The notes beneath the pieces were generated by a model. That model was not told the origin of the DNA. It saw only the letters and a list, made by a program, of their open reading frames with translations, and ran no database searches. Source: DATJFQ01 sp035495555 (GTDB lineage: Bacteria > Acidobacteriota > Vicinamibacteria > Vicinamibacterales > 2-12-FULL-66-21). From it: a stretch of DNA of 64,000 bases. Within the stretch, counting starts at the first letter, position 1. Every line of letters starts with the position of its first letter. Positions 17,623 through 24,739 of the stretch are shown here, one piece after another. The translations under genes were made by a program, and so were the position numbers. The stretch covers positions 62,001 to 126,000 of the forward strand of contig DATJFQ010000037.1 of the NCBI GenBank assembly GCA_035495555.1. Direction: 5' to 3'.

Positions 17623-18155
17623 TTCACCGGCGGCGTGGGGGTCATGGTCGGGAACGACGATCGATATTTGGACTCGATCGACGTCCGGATTGACGCGATA
17701 TCTGCGCCCGAGGAGTACATCTGCATCGCGTCACGCGCGACGTCGAGGCACACCCGTCAACCAAGGCCGTGCGGTTCCCACGCCGTCACCTTGCCGGCGG
17801 CGTCCCGCCCCGCGACGAAACAGTCGTCATTGTGGCGGTGGCCGCGGTTTTCACAGCCGCAGAAGCACGGAATTTTGCTGAGCACTTCCGGATGATCTGC
17901 GGCGAACGCGAACACCGTCCGCACCACGGGCATCGGGAGCGCCGCAGGGAACGGGACGGTGGGGAGCGGCGGCAGACCTGCCGGCATGACGTTCGGATCG
18001 CTGCTCTCTGTCGGTGTCGTCGCAGGGGCCGCGGCGGACGCGGTTGTTCCCCTGGGCGTCGTCGACGACGAGCCGGCCGGTTGCGACGTCTGCGCGCCAC
18101 CGCATGCGACGAGGCATACGCCTCCCAGCACGAGCATCGCGCGCACGATCGACAT
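17619..18155 (-). CDS. PCYCGC-motif lipoprotein, candidate selenoprotein with in-frame UGA at codon 133
   Basis: The protein starts with a lipoprotein signal (lipobox LVAC, Cys18), then a Ser/Thr/Ala/Pro linker. The family core follows (HPEVLSKIPCFCGCENRGHRH, then CFVAGRD). A UGA stands at 17757-17759. Reading on in the same frame gives HGLG-UGA-RVCLDVARDAMQMY and ends in PTMTPTPPVK with a TGA at 17619-17621. PCYCGC proteins are recalled to have a C-terminal CxxC (CGVCL-like) and a TPTP-rich end at this place, so the UGA replaces the first Cys. The extended stop overlaps the kinase start (GTGATG), whereas stopping at the UGA would leave about 135 bp of family-like sequence untranslated. Full length would be 178 residues. 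Family function is unknown; metal or redox handling at the cell surface is a guess. Confidence 0.82.
17724..17742 (-). promoter_or_regulatory. Candidate bacterial SECIS stem-loop after the UGA
   Basis: On the coding strand, bases +15 to +33 after the UGA can form a 7-bp stem (CGUCGCG with CGCGAUG, one G-U pair) closed by the loop CGUGA. Known bacterial SECIS elements lie right behind the UGA, have an apical loop roughly 16-37 nt downstream and carry a G (often GU) near the start of the loop. This hairpin has its loop at +22 to +26 with GU at loop positions 2-3. The stem is GC-rich, so chance folding in a GC-rich genome is possible. Confidence 0.5.
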
Positions 18156-18172
18156 GCGGCGATTTTAACATC

Positions 18173-18178
18173 TATGAT
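18173..18178 (+). promoter_or_regulatory. TATGAT -10 box, 9 nt before the SDR start
   Basis: TATGAT is followed by exactly 9 nt and the ATG at 18188. This leaves 0-3 nt of leader if transcription starts at the usual distance. There is no Shine-Dalgarno sequence. The same geometry recurs at other genes in this window. Confidence 0.55.
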
Positions 18179-18187
18179 CGAGAACTC

Positions 18188-18985
18188 ATGTTCCTCCCGG
18201 GCCTTCTGAACGGACGCGTCGCGATTGTCACCGGGGGCGGGACCGGGCTCGGCCTGGCGATCGCCCATCGGCTCGGCGCACTCGGCTCGCGGGTCGCGAT
18301 CGCAAGCCGCAGCCAGGAACATCTGGACGCCGGCACCGCGAGCTTGAGGGCAGCCGGCGTCGAGGCGCTCGCCATCCAGGTCGATGTTCGCGATCCGGAG
18401 CAGGTGGACGCGATGGTCGCGCGCACGGTGCGCGAGTTCGGCCACGTCGACATCCTCGTCAACAACGCCGCCGGCAATTTCATCTGCCGCGCCGAGGATC
18501 TGTCGCCCAACGGCTGGAAGGCGGTCGTCGAGATCGTGCTCAACGGGAGCTTCTTCTGCTCCCGCGCCGTCGGGCGGGAGCTGATCGCTTCGAAGCGCAC
18601 CGGCGCCATCGTGTCGATCCTTGCCAATTACATCTGGACCGGGAGCGCCGGCACGGTGCACTCGGCCGCGGCAAAAGCCGGCGTACTGTCGATGACGCAA
18701 ACGCTCGCGGTCGAATGGGCGCCCCATGGGATCCGCGTGAACGCGGTGGCACCAGGGCCCATCACCTCACCCGGCGCAGCGAAACAGTTGTGGAACAGCC
18801 CGGAGGCGGTCGAGCGAATCACGGCGGCCGTACCGCTCGGCCGATGGGGAACTCCAGAGGAAGTGGCGGACGCCGTCGCGTTTCTCGTGTCGCCGCACGC
18901 GAGCTACGTCACAGGCGAGATTCTGACGCTGGACGGCGGTGCGTGGCTGAACCGCGGAACGTTCGGGTTTCTCGATCGGAACTAG
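18188..18985 (+). CDS. SDR oxidoreductase of the 2,4-dienoyl-CoA reductase type
   Basis: This 265-residue Rossmann enzyme carries NAD(P)-binding GGGTGLGLAI and NNAAGNF, the latter typical of dienoyl-/trans-enoyl-CoA reductases. The region GTVHSAAAKAGV has Lys163 of the SDR site, but Ser159 takes the place of the catalytic Tyr. Loss of that Tyr is known in 2,4-dienoyl-CoA reductases, supporting a role in degrading unsaturated fatty acids. NAVAPGPI and VTGEILTLDGG close the fold. The ATG at 18188 has a -10 box 9 nt upstream and no leader. It is divergent from the PCYCGC gene across 32 bp. Confidence 0.88.
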   Translation: MFLPGLLNGRVAIVTGGGTGLGLAIAHRLGALGSRVAIASRSQEHLDAGTASLRAAGVEALAIQVDVRDPEQVDAMVARTVREFGHVDILVNNAAGNFICRAEDLSPNGWKAVVEIVLNGSFFCSRAVGRELIASKRTGAIVSILANYIWTGSAGTVHSAAAKAGVLSMTQTLAVEWAPHGIRVNAVAPGPITSPGAAKQLWNSPEAVERITAAVPLGRWGTPEEVADAVAFLVSPHASYVTGEILTLDGGAWLNRGTFGFLDRN

Positions 18986-18988
18986 AAC

Positions 18989-19186
18989 CTATCGCCGCTT
19001 GCGCGCGCGGCGGGAGCGCGGTTGAACTGCTGGCGCCATCCGCTCAGCGGGCGGCGTTTTGCCGACCGTGAAGCCCCCGACAACCCGCTTCTGGCCGCGC
19101 TGCAGTTGTTGCGCGTCGGCGATCTGGCGGTCCAGGTCAGCTTCGAGCTGGTGCAGGTGGCGGATGCGCTCTTCGTGGTGCTTCAC
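18989..19186 (-). CDS. Small basic coiled-coil protein, hypothetical
   Basis: This 65-residue frame starts with a GTG at 19186 (KHHEERIRHLHQLEADLDRQIADAQQLQ, a likely amphipathic helix) and ends in a basic tail (RSRRARKRR). It is convergent with the SDR gene, with only 3 bp between stops. TATACA on the minus strand lies 6 nt before the GTG. The helical pattern and position suggest a real gene, but no family was recognised, so this is uncertain. Confidence 0.45.
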   Translation of the reverse strand: MKHHEERIRHLHQLEADLDRQIADAQQLQRGQKRVVGGFTVGKTPPAERMAPAVQPRSRRARKRR

Positions 19187-19334
19187 GACAGCTGTATACC
19201 GTCAGGATTCTGCCACTGCCCCGGTGTATTGCGCAAGCCCGGCTGTGGGTGCCACGACTTGCAGCAACAATCCGCAACCATATTGGGTATCTCGGCGTCC
19301 TACTTCCGTGGAATAATGTTCTGCGAAATGCCAA

Positions 19335-19820
19335 ATGGAGAGACCAATCGACGAAATTGATGGTGTAATTCTGGATCTTCTTCAGGAGAACGCCAGAATC
19401 ACGCAGGCTGAGATAGCGCGCGCCGTAGGATTGGCGCCCTCAGCGGTGCTCGAGCGCCTGCGGAAGCTCGAGACCCGAGGTGCCATCAGGGGCTACGTGA
19501 CTCTGCTCGACCCGCGCGTGGTTCAGCAGCCGATGCTCGCGTTCGTGGCCGTCCAGAGCGAGGAAGCACCCGGCGAAGACTCGGTTGCCCGCGCGCTCGC
19601 CGCCTGTCCGGAGGTACTGGAAGTGCACCACGTCGCCGGAGACGATTGCTTTCTGCTGAAGGTGCGCGCCCGGGACGCCGAGCACATCGGGCAGCTCCTG
19701 CGTCATCGCTTCGGGCGCATTCCAGGGGTGCGCAGCACGCGAACGACGATCGTTCTGGAAACCGTGAAGGAAACGCCGCGTCTCGCCTTGCCGCACCAGA
19801 TCGAGCAGGTGCGGTCATGA
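19335..19820 (+). CDS. Lrp/AsnC-family transcriptional regulator
   Basis: This 161-residue regulator has an N-terminal winged helix (IDEIDGVILDLLQENARITQAEIARAVGLAPSAVLERLRKLE in pieces) and a C-terminal ligand-binding RAM domain (about 65-145, ending in STRTTIVLETVK). Such proteins sense amino acids. The exporter gene overlaps its stop by 4 bp (ATGA), so it probably controls that exporter in response to an amino-acid-like ligand. The ATG at 19335 opens the family N-terminus. Confidence 0.93.
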   Translation: MERPIDEIDGVILDLLQENARITQAEIARAVGLAPSAVLERLRKLETRGAIRGYVTLLDPRVVQQPMLAFVAVQSEEAPGEDSVARALAACPEVLEVHHVAGDDCFLLKVRARDAEHIGQLLRHRFGRIPGVRSTRTTIVLETVKETPRLALPHQIEQVRS

Positions 19821-20761
19821 CGCCACGACAACATCGGCTTGCGCTCGCGGCCTGGATCGCCGTCTGTCTGATCTGGGGGACGACGTACTTCGCGATCAGA
19901 ATCACGCTGGAGTCCATGCCGCCGTGGCTCATGTCGGGATTCCGGTGGACGGCGGCAGGATCGATCATCACGGTGTATCTCTGGTCGCGCGGCGAGCGCC
20001 TGCCGAGGCTGAGCATCTGGCGAGGCGCCGCGTTCCTGGGGTTCACGCTGCTCGTGCTCGGGAACGGCGGCGTGGTGTGGGCCGAGCAGTACGTGCCAAG
20101 CGGCCTCGCGGCCGTGATGGTGGCGGCGTCTCCGTTCTGGATGACCGGTTACGAAGCGTTTCGCTCCGACGGCGAGCCGTTGACCGGCCGCATCGTCACG
20201 GGGCTGGCCGTCGGGCTCCTCGGGATCGTGCTGCTCGTGTGGCCGGACCTCACGTCGGCCGGCGCCGGGGCACGCGGGTTTCTCGCCGGCGTGATCTCGC
20301 TGCAGATTGCGTGTATTGGGTGGACGATCGGGTCGTCGTACTCGCGGCGGCACGCGCGCGAAGAGAACGTGTTGAGCACGACCGCCGCGCAGATGCTTGC
20401 CGGCGGCGTCATGATGCTCGCGATCGGCACCGCGACCGGTGAGTGGCGTGCGCTGCACTTCGTGACCCGCACGACGACCGCGCTCGTGTATCTCGCGACG
20501 ATCGGCGCCATCGGCGGCTTCGTCGCGTACACCTACGCGCTTCGTCACCTGCCGATTTCCCTCGTATCGCTCTACGCGTACATCAATCCGGTCATTGCGG
20601 TCGCGTTGGGCGCCGCGTTTCTCGGCGAAGCGTTCGACATACGCATGGCGTTTGCCGCGGCGCTCGTGTTTGGCGGCGTCGCGATCGTCAAGGCGCCGCG
20701 GCACGTCAAAGGCGCGCGAGCCAAGCGACGCGCGCCACGCGAACGACGCGCGCCGGCGTAG
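19817..20761 (+). CDS. EamA-family (DMT superfamily) inner-membrane exporter
   Basis: This 314-residue protein has ten predicted helices in two EamA repeats: the first opens with WIAVCLIWGTTYFAIRITLESMPPWLMSGFRW, the second with QIACIGWTIGSSYSRRH. Members export amino acids or other metabolites. The start codon overlaps the stop of the Lrp gene by 4 bp, giving a regulator-exporter operon. The last 20 or so residues are Arg-rich and cytosolic. Substrate is not predictable. Confidence 0.92.
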   Translation: MTPRQHRLALAAWIAVCLIWGTTYFAIRITLESMPPWLMSGFRWTAAGSIITVYLWSRGERLPRLSIWRGAAFLGFTLLVLGNGGVVWAEQYVPSGLAAVMVAASPFWMTGYEAFRSDGEPLTGRIVTGLAVGLLGIVLLVWPDLTSAGAGARGFLAGVISLQIACIGWTIGSSYSRRHAREENVLSTTAAQMLAGGVMMLAIGTATGEWRALHFVTRTTTALVYLATIGAIGGFVAYTYALRHLPISLVSLYAYINPVIAVALGAAFLGEAFDIRMAFAAALVFGGVAIVKAPRHVKGARAKRRAPRERRAPA

Positions 20762-20788
20762 CGCACGGGAAAGCGCGGGCAGGGTGCG

Positions 20789-20805
20789 GCGGGGCCCAGC
20801 CCCGC
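20789..20805. terminator. GC hairpin between convergent genes, REP-like
   Basis: GCGGGGC and GCCCCGC form a 7-bp stem around a 3-nt loop, in the 56-bp gap between the exporter and the Lmo0937-type gene. It may stop transcription from both sides. No U-tract follows. The wording (GCAGGGTGCGGCGGGGCCCAG) resembles the GC hairpins at 49979-50001 and 53263-53282. Confidence 0.4.
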
Positions 20806-20817
20806 GGCCTGGTCGGA

Positions 20818-20964
20818 TTAGACTGTCCGTCCGCTGATCAAGCGCACGAGAAACAGCACGATGGCGATGACCAGCAGCACATAGATGAAGTTTCCGAGCG
20901 TGTAGCCGCTGACCATACCGAGCAGCCACAGGATGATCAGAATGATCGCGATGGTTTCCAGCAT
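20818..20964 (-). CDS. Lmo0937-family small membrane protein
   Basis: This 48-residue protein has two hydrophobic helices (TIAIILIILWLLGMVSGYTLG and FIYVLLVIAIVLFLVRLISG), the typical form of the Lmo0937/DUF5670 family. Its ATG at 20964 is preceded by AAGGAGA at a good distance. Function is unknown. It is divergent from, and close to, the HExxH protein gene. Confidence 0.8.
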   Translation of the reverse strand: MLETIAIILIILWLLGMVSGYTLGNFIYVLLVIAIVLFLVRLISGRTV

Positions 20965-21004
20965 TCGTCGTCTCCTTCGCGCCAGCGGCGCATTGCGGAG
21001 ACGG

Positions 21005-21679
21005 TTGAGCAACGGATGTGCCAGTGGACGACGTCCCGCAGGGGCCCGCCGCTTTGCCGTTGTGCTGGCAGGACTTGCAGCGTTTTACGTTGCCCCGCCA
21101 AATGCCGCTGCGCAATCGGCTGCCCAGCCCGATCCGGCGGGTGAGCATCGCGCTTCCACACTGGGCCGCTTCCTGCTCGGCGGCGCGGCCGCGCTCGGCG
21201 CGCATGAAAGCGGTCACCTGCTGTTCGACGGCATCTTCGACGCGCATCCCGGGATCTCGCGCGTCTCGTTCCACGGGGTGCCGTTCTTTGCCATCACCCA
21301 CGACTCGGGACTGCCCCGTCGCCAGGAATTTACGATCGACTCCGCGGGTTTCTGGGTACAGCACGCGACGAACGAGTGGATGCTCCACGCCCATCCGCGC
21401 CTGCGTGACGAACACCAGCCGCTCCTCAAAGGGATCTATGCGTTCAACGTGCTCGCGTCGGTTGCGTACGCGGGCGCCGGGTTCGCGCGGACCGGACCTG
21501 TGGAACGGGACACGAGAGGCATGGCTGACGCGTCGCGCATCAAGGAGCCGCTGATTGCCGCGCTGATTCTCGCGCCCGCCGTCCTCGATACGGTTCGCTA
21601 TTTCCACCCGGACGCGCGATGGGCCGCGTGGAGTTCACGCGGCGTCAAGGCCGGGATGGTTCTGCTGGTTCTCCGCTGA
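21005..21679 (+). CDS. Exported or membrane protein with HESGH motif, uncharacterised
   Basis: The 224-residue product has a likely signal sequence (FAVVLAGLAAFYVAPPNAAAQ). The GAHESGHLLFDGIFDAHPG segment contains an HExxH zinc-binding-like motif, and two or three hydrophobic stretches follow. The start is uncertain: TTG at 21005 follows GGAG by 4 nt, and an ATG at 20951 is also in frame but would overlap the divergent small gene. HExxH in a membrane setting suggests a metalloprotease, but a third ligand cannot be assigned. The 3' end overlaps fabZ convergently by 35 bp. Confidence 0.7.
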   Translation: MSNGCASGRRPAGARRFAVVLAGLAAFYVAPPNAAAQSAAQPDPAGEHRASTLGRFLLGGAAALGAHESGHLLFDGIFDAHPGISRVSFHGVPFFAITHDSGLPRRQEFTIDSAGFWVQHATNEWMLHAHPRLRDEHQPLLKGIYAFNVLASVAYAGAGFARTGPVERDTRGMADASRIKEPLIAALILAPAVLDTVRYFHPDARWAAWSSRGVKAGMVLLVLR

Positions 21680-22139
21680 CGTTCCGCGCCTCGGTCTTCG
21701 GTCCGAGCGCGAACGTCATCGTGCCTTCGACGGCGGTCTTGCCGTCCACGCGTGCGATGCCGTGCAGCACGCCCATGCGGCTGCGCAGGCGTCGCACGAG
21801 CGCTTCGATGACGACGACGTCGCCGGGGTGCACGGGCCGGCGATACCGGACGCGCTCGATGCCGGCAAAGAAGGGGAGCCGCTGGCGATTCTCCGCCTTC
21901 GCGAGAATCAGAATCGCGCCGACCTGCGCGATCGCTTCCGTCAGGATCGTCGGCGGCAGCACCGGCGGCTCGCCGGCGCGATGCGCAAGGTAGCGTTCGT
22001 TCAGCGTGACGTTCTTGATGCCGACGATCCGCTTGTCGATCTCGATCTCCGTGATCCGATCGACGAGCAGAAATGGATAGCGATGCGGGAGGATGGCCTC
22101 GATCGCGGCATAGTCGAAGGGCAGCTCGGGGCCATTCAT
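21645..22139 (-). CDS. fabZ: FabZ-type 3-hydroxyacyl-ACP dehydratase
   Basis: This 164-residue hot-dog enzyme removes water from 3-hydroxyacyl-ACP in fatty-acid synthesis. LPHRYPFLLVDRITEIE is the FabZ N-terminus. His53 and Glu68 (ILTEAIAQVGAIL) match the catalytic pair, but the usual FPGHPIMPG loop between them is replaced by RAGEPPVLPP, so it may be a specialised paralogue. The ATG at 22139 is 9 nt from a minus-strand TATACT. No fab or lpx genes are adjacent. Confidence 0.85.
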   Translation of the reverse strand: MNGPELPFDYAAIEAILPHRYPFLLVDRITEIEIDKRIVGIKNVTLNERYLAHRAGEPPVLPPTILTEAIAQVGAILILAKAENRQRLPFFAGIERVRYRRPVHPGDVVVIEALVRRLRSRMGVLHGIARVDGKTAVEGTMTFALGPKTEARNVSGEPAEPSRP

Positions 22140-22148
22140 GAACTTGCA

Positions 22149-22156
22149 AGTATAAT
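22149..22156. promoter_or_regulatory. Overlapping divergent -10 boxes between fabZ and the GAF phosphatase gene
   Basis: The 34-bp gap contains TATAAT on the plus strand (22151-22156) and TATACT on the minus strand (22149-22154), sharing four bases. The minus box ends 9 nt before the fabZ ATG (leaderless geometry). The plus box ends 17 nt before the ATG at 22174. The two polymerases could not bind at the same time. Confidence 0.55.
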
Positions 22157-22173
22157 TCGATTGCAGCCATCCG

Positions 22174-23937
22174 ATGGTTGATGACACGTCAGCGCCGGTT
22201 CGCGAGCAGGAGATGCTCACGACGCTGTTCGACCTGGGCCGGCAGGTCACGGCCGTTCTCGATCTCGAACAGCTCCTCGCCCACATCCCCGAACTGATTC
22301 GACGGCTCATTCAGTTCGACGCGTTCGCGGTGTATCTGATCGAGGACCGGCGCGGCGATATCCGCGTCGCGTATGCGGTGGGCTATCCCGAGCGGCTCGA
22401 GCCAATCCGGCTTGGTTCGAAGCAGGGGCTCGTGGGCGCCGCGATCTCGAGCGAAGCGCCGTTGCTCGTCAACGACGTCACGGCCGACAGGCGCTACGTC
22501 CCTGTCGTGCCGGGGATGTGCTCGGAACTCGTCGTCCCGCTGATGCACAAGGCGCGGCCGATCGGTGCGCTCAACATCCTCAGCCACAACAAGGACCAGT
22601 TCACGTCGAGCGACGTGGCGCTGCTGCGCCAGTTCGGCGCGCACGTGGCGACGGCGCTCGTGAACGCGCGGCTGTTCGAGCGCGTGCGCTCGGACGCCGA
22701 CGCGTTCGAGACGCTCGCGGAGATTGGCCGCGATGTCGCGGCGGTCCTGGATCTCGACCGGCTCTTCGCGCGTATCGCGCAGCTCACGCGCCGCGTCATC
22801 GACTACCGCACGTTCGGGATCCTGCTCGTCAACGACGAACGCGGCGATCTCGAGATGAAATTCGCCGTGCACTACGGCGAAAAGGTGGAAGTGCCGCGCG
22901 TGCGCCTCGGCGAAGGGGTCGTCGGCTACGCGGCGCTGCATCGCGAGCCGGTGCTCGTGCCCGACGTCTCACAGGACCCGCGCTACATCCGCGTCGTGCC
23001 CGACGTGAAATCGGAGCTTGCGATCCCGATGCTGCTGAAAGAGCGCTGCATCGGCGTGTTCGACCTCGAGAGCCCGGAGCTCGACGCGTTCACGAAACGC
23101 GACGTAGAGATCCTCACGCTGCTCGCGAGCCAGGCCGCCGTGGCCATCGAGAACGCGCGGCTGTACGAAACAGTCCGGGCGAACGAGGTGCGGCTCGAAA
23201 AGGAGGTCCGGTTTGCGCAGCGGGTACAGGCCGCGCTCCTCCCGGTAGGCCTCCCCAAGCGGATGAAGGGCGTCGACGTGGCCGCGAGCTTCGCGCCGGC
23301 GCGCGAGCTGGGCGGTGACTTCCACGACTTCCTCTCGCCCGAGTCCAACACGCTCATCGTCGCCGTCGGTGACGTGTCGGGGAAAGGGGTCCCTGCAGCG
23401 CTGTACAGCGTCTTCGCGGCGGAACTGGTGCGCAGCCGCACGTTCCGGCGGCGGTACCTGCCGGATCGATCAGGCGCCGCCAGCGTGTTGTCGTCCGTGA
23501 ACACCATCCTGCAGCAGCGGCAGCTCGAGGAGTACTACTGCACGCTCTGCTACGCGATTTTCGATCTGAAGCGCCGCAACGTCACGCTGGCCAACTCGGG
23601 GCTGCCGTACCCGATTCGGGCGTCCGGATCGACGGTTTCGCAGATCGAGCTGCCGGGAGTGCCGCTCGGCGCGTTCCAGGGATCAACCTACGACGAGCTC
23701 ACCTTCGCGCTGCACGCCGGAGATATGTTCGTGTTCTGCAGCGACGGCGTGTCCGAGGCGATGAACGAGGCCGGGCAGGAGTTCTCGACGGAACGGCTGA
23801 TGGCGGTCGTCGAACGCTCGCGTCATTTGAGTGCCGCCGATACGGTGGCCGCGATCTTTGCCGCCGTCGAAGAATTCAGGGCTGGCGCCGCCGCCAATGA
23901 CGACACGACGGCGGTAGTTGTGAAGATCACGAACTGA
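22174..23937 (+). CDS. Tandem-GAF PP2C (SpoIIE/RsbU-type) serine phosphatase
   Basis: This is a 587-residue soluble signalling phosphatase. Two GAF sensor domains lie at about 20-165 and 185-330, then a short coiled coil (RLEKEVRFAQRVQAALLP) leads to a SpoIIE-type PP2C domain. Metal-site motifs are ELGGDFHDF, VAVGDVSGKG, FVFCSDGVSEAMN and NDDTTAVVV. Relatives dephosphorylate anti-anti-sigma factors in partner-switching control. No anti-sigma or anti-anti-sigma gene is adjacent, so its target is unknown. Confidence 0.94.
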   Translation: MVDDTSAPVREQEMLTTLFDLGRQVTAVLDLEQLLAHIPELIRRLIQFDAFAVYLIEDRRGDIRVAYAVGYPERLEPIRLGSKQGLVGAAISSEAPLLVNDVTADRRYVPVVPGMCSELVVPLMHKARPIGALNILSHNKDQFTSSDVALLRQFGAHVATALVNARLFERVRSDADAFETLAEIGRDVAAVLDLDRLFARIAQLTRRVIDYRTFGILLVNDERGDLEMKFAVHYGEKVEVPRVRLGEGVVGYAALHREPVLVPDVSQDPRYIRVVPDVKSELAIPMLLKERCIGVFDLESPELDAFTKRDVEILTLLASQAAVAIENARLYETVRANEVRLEKEVRFAQRVQAALLPVGLPKRMKGVDVAASFAPARELGGDFHDFLSPESNTLIVAVGDVSGKGVPAALYSVFAAELVRSRTFRRRYLPDRSGAASVLSSVNTILQQRQLEEYYCTLCYAIFDLKRRNVTLANSGLPYPIRASGSTVSQIELPGVPLGAFQGSTYDELTFALHAGDMFVFCSDGVSEAMNEAGQEFSTERLMAVVERSRHLSAADTVAAIFAAVEEFRAGAAANDDTTAVVVKITN

Positions 23938-23939
23938 TC

Positions 23940-24052
23940 CAGATAACTCCCAATTCCCAATTCCCAACTCCCAATCAACTCACAAGTCCCAATGGTTCTT
24001 TGGGAATTGAGTGCAATTGGGCGTTGGGCGTTGGGAGTTGAACTGCGGCGCG
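23940..24052. repeat. Heptanucleotide array E, inverted (CCCAATT / TTGGGAA)
   Basis: The left arm (about 23944-23998) repeats ACTCCCAATTCCCAA. The right arm (about 24001-24045) repeats TTGGGAA / TTGGGCG / TTGGGAG. The arms are complementary and could form a long hairpin between the convergent phosphatase and lipoprotein genes. Confidence 0.85.
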
Positions 24053-24058
24053 GGGAAT

Positions 24059-24424
24059 TCACCAGCGCCGTCGAAAAGATACATGTTCCTGTCGGATATG
24101 GAGCCCGATCGCCTGGCCGCCGAAGGTCGCGACGTCTTCGACGCGGCCCCGGACCCTCACCCGCGCGCCGCGGCTCGGGACTCGGCTGTCCTGTGAAATG
24201 ACGGTCACTTCCCCCGTGCCGTCGTCGACTTTGTAAAGCTTGAATGGCACCATCGGGATGCCGAATGCGTTCGTGACCACGCCTTCTATCGTCACGTTGC
24301 GGTTCTGATACCGGCCAGGGTTGTACTTCAGGTCCGCAATGCGCGGATGCGATGTGAGCGCGCAGCCGGCGAGCAGGATGAGCGCGAATAGACACGGTGC
24401 GAATCGCTTGATCGTCGTGGCCAC
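24059..24424 (-). CDS. Small OB-fold-like lipoprotein
   Basis: This 121-residue protein has a lipoprotein signal ending LLAGCAL (Cys21) and a single compact domain with an OB-fold look (GRYQNRNVTIEGVVTNAF, DDGTGEVTVISQD, GARVRVRGRVEDV). Similar periplasmic OB proteins bind small ligands or cell-wall material, but no specific family is certain. The GTG start at 24424 is preceded by GGAGGAG. Confidence 0.75.
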   Translation of the reverse strand: MATTIKRFAPCLFALILLAGCALTSHPRIADLKYNPGRYQNRNVTIEGVVTNAFGIPMVPFKLYKVDDGTGEVTVISQDSRVPSRGARVRVRGRVEDVATFGGQAIGLHIRQEHVSFRRRW

Positions 24425-24739
24425 TGACCGTTCTCCTCCGCTTTCGAAATACCGCGCGGGATCGCCTGAACAACGACGGAATGCGGCGATGCCAGCGCCT
24501 GCCTGAGTTAACGCATTCCGTTGACCCCGCGCGGCAGCCCTCTCGACATCAAAACGTGTACCCGACAGAACACGCCTGTTTTCACATCTCCCGTTCGCCG
24601 CCCGTCCATTGGCGGTGACGGGGCTGACCTGTGCTCAGGACGAACCCCGAAGCCCGCACCTGCCCGCGCCGTCCTCCGCGTTCACAACCTTTTGCAAAAC
24701 CCCTGCGTCTACCCACCAGAGACTCGAGGAGACACGGAA
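24425..24739. other. Divergent control region with a 10-bp inverted repeat
   Basis: This 315-bp gap has no coding frame of its own. ACGGAATGCG (24476-24485) and CGCATTCCGT (24512-24521) form a perfect 10-bp inverted repeat with a 26-nt spacer, a possible operator or hairpin. The rest holds leader sequence for the PDZ gene; GAGGAGA before 24740 is its ribosome-binding site. Confidence 0.45.

Noticed and set aside
17757..17759. TGA read as an ordinary stop, giving a 132-residue lipoprotein
   Set aside because: It would leave 135 bp of family-like coding sequence between the stop and the kinase start and cut the family just before its conserved CxxC.
18986..19334. Plus-strand frames between the SDR and Lrp genes
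   Set aside because: No ribosome-binding site or family motif; the opposite-strand 65-residue frame has better helix pattern and spacing.
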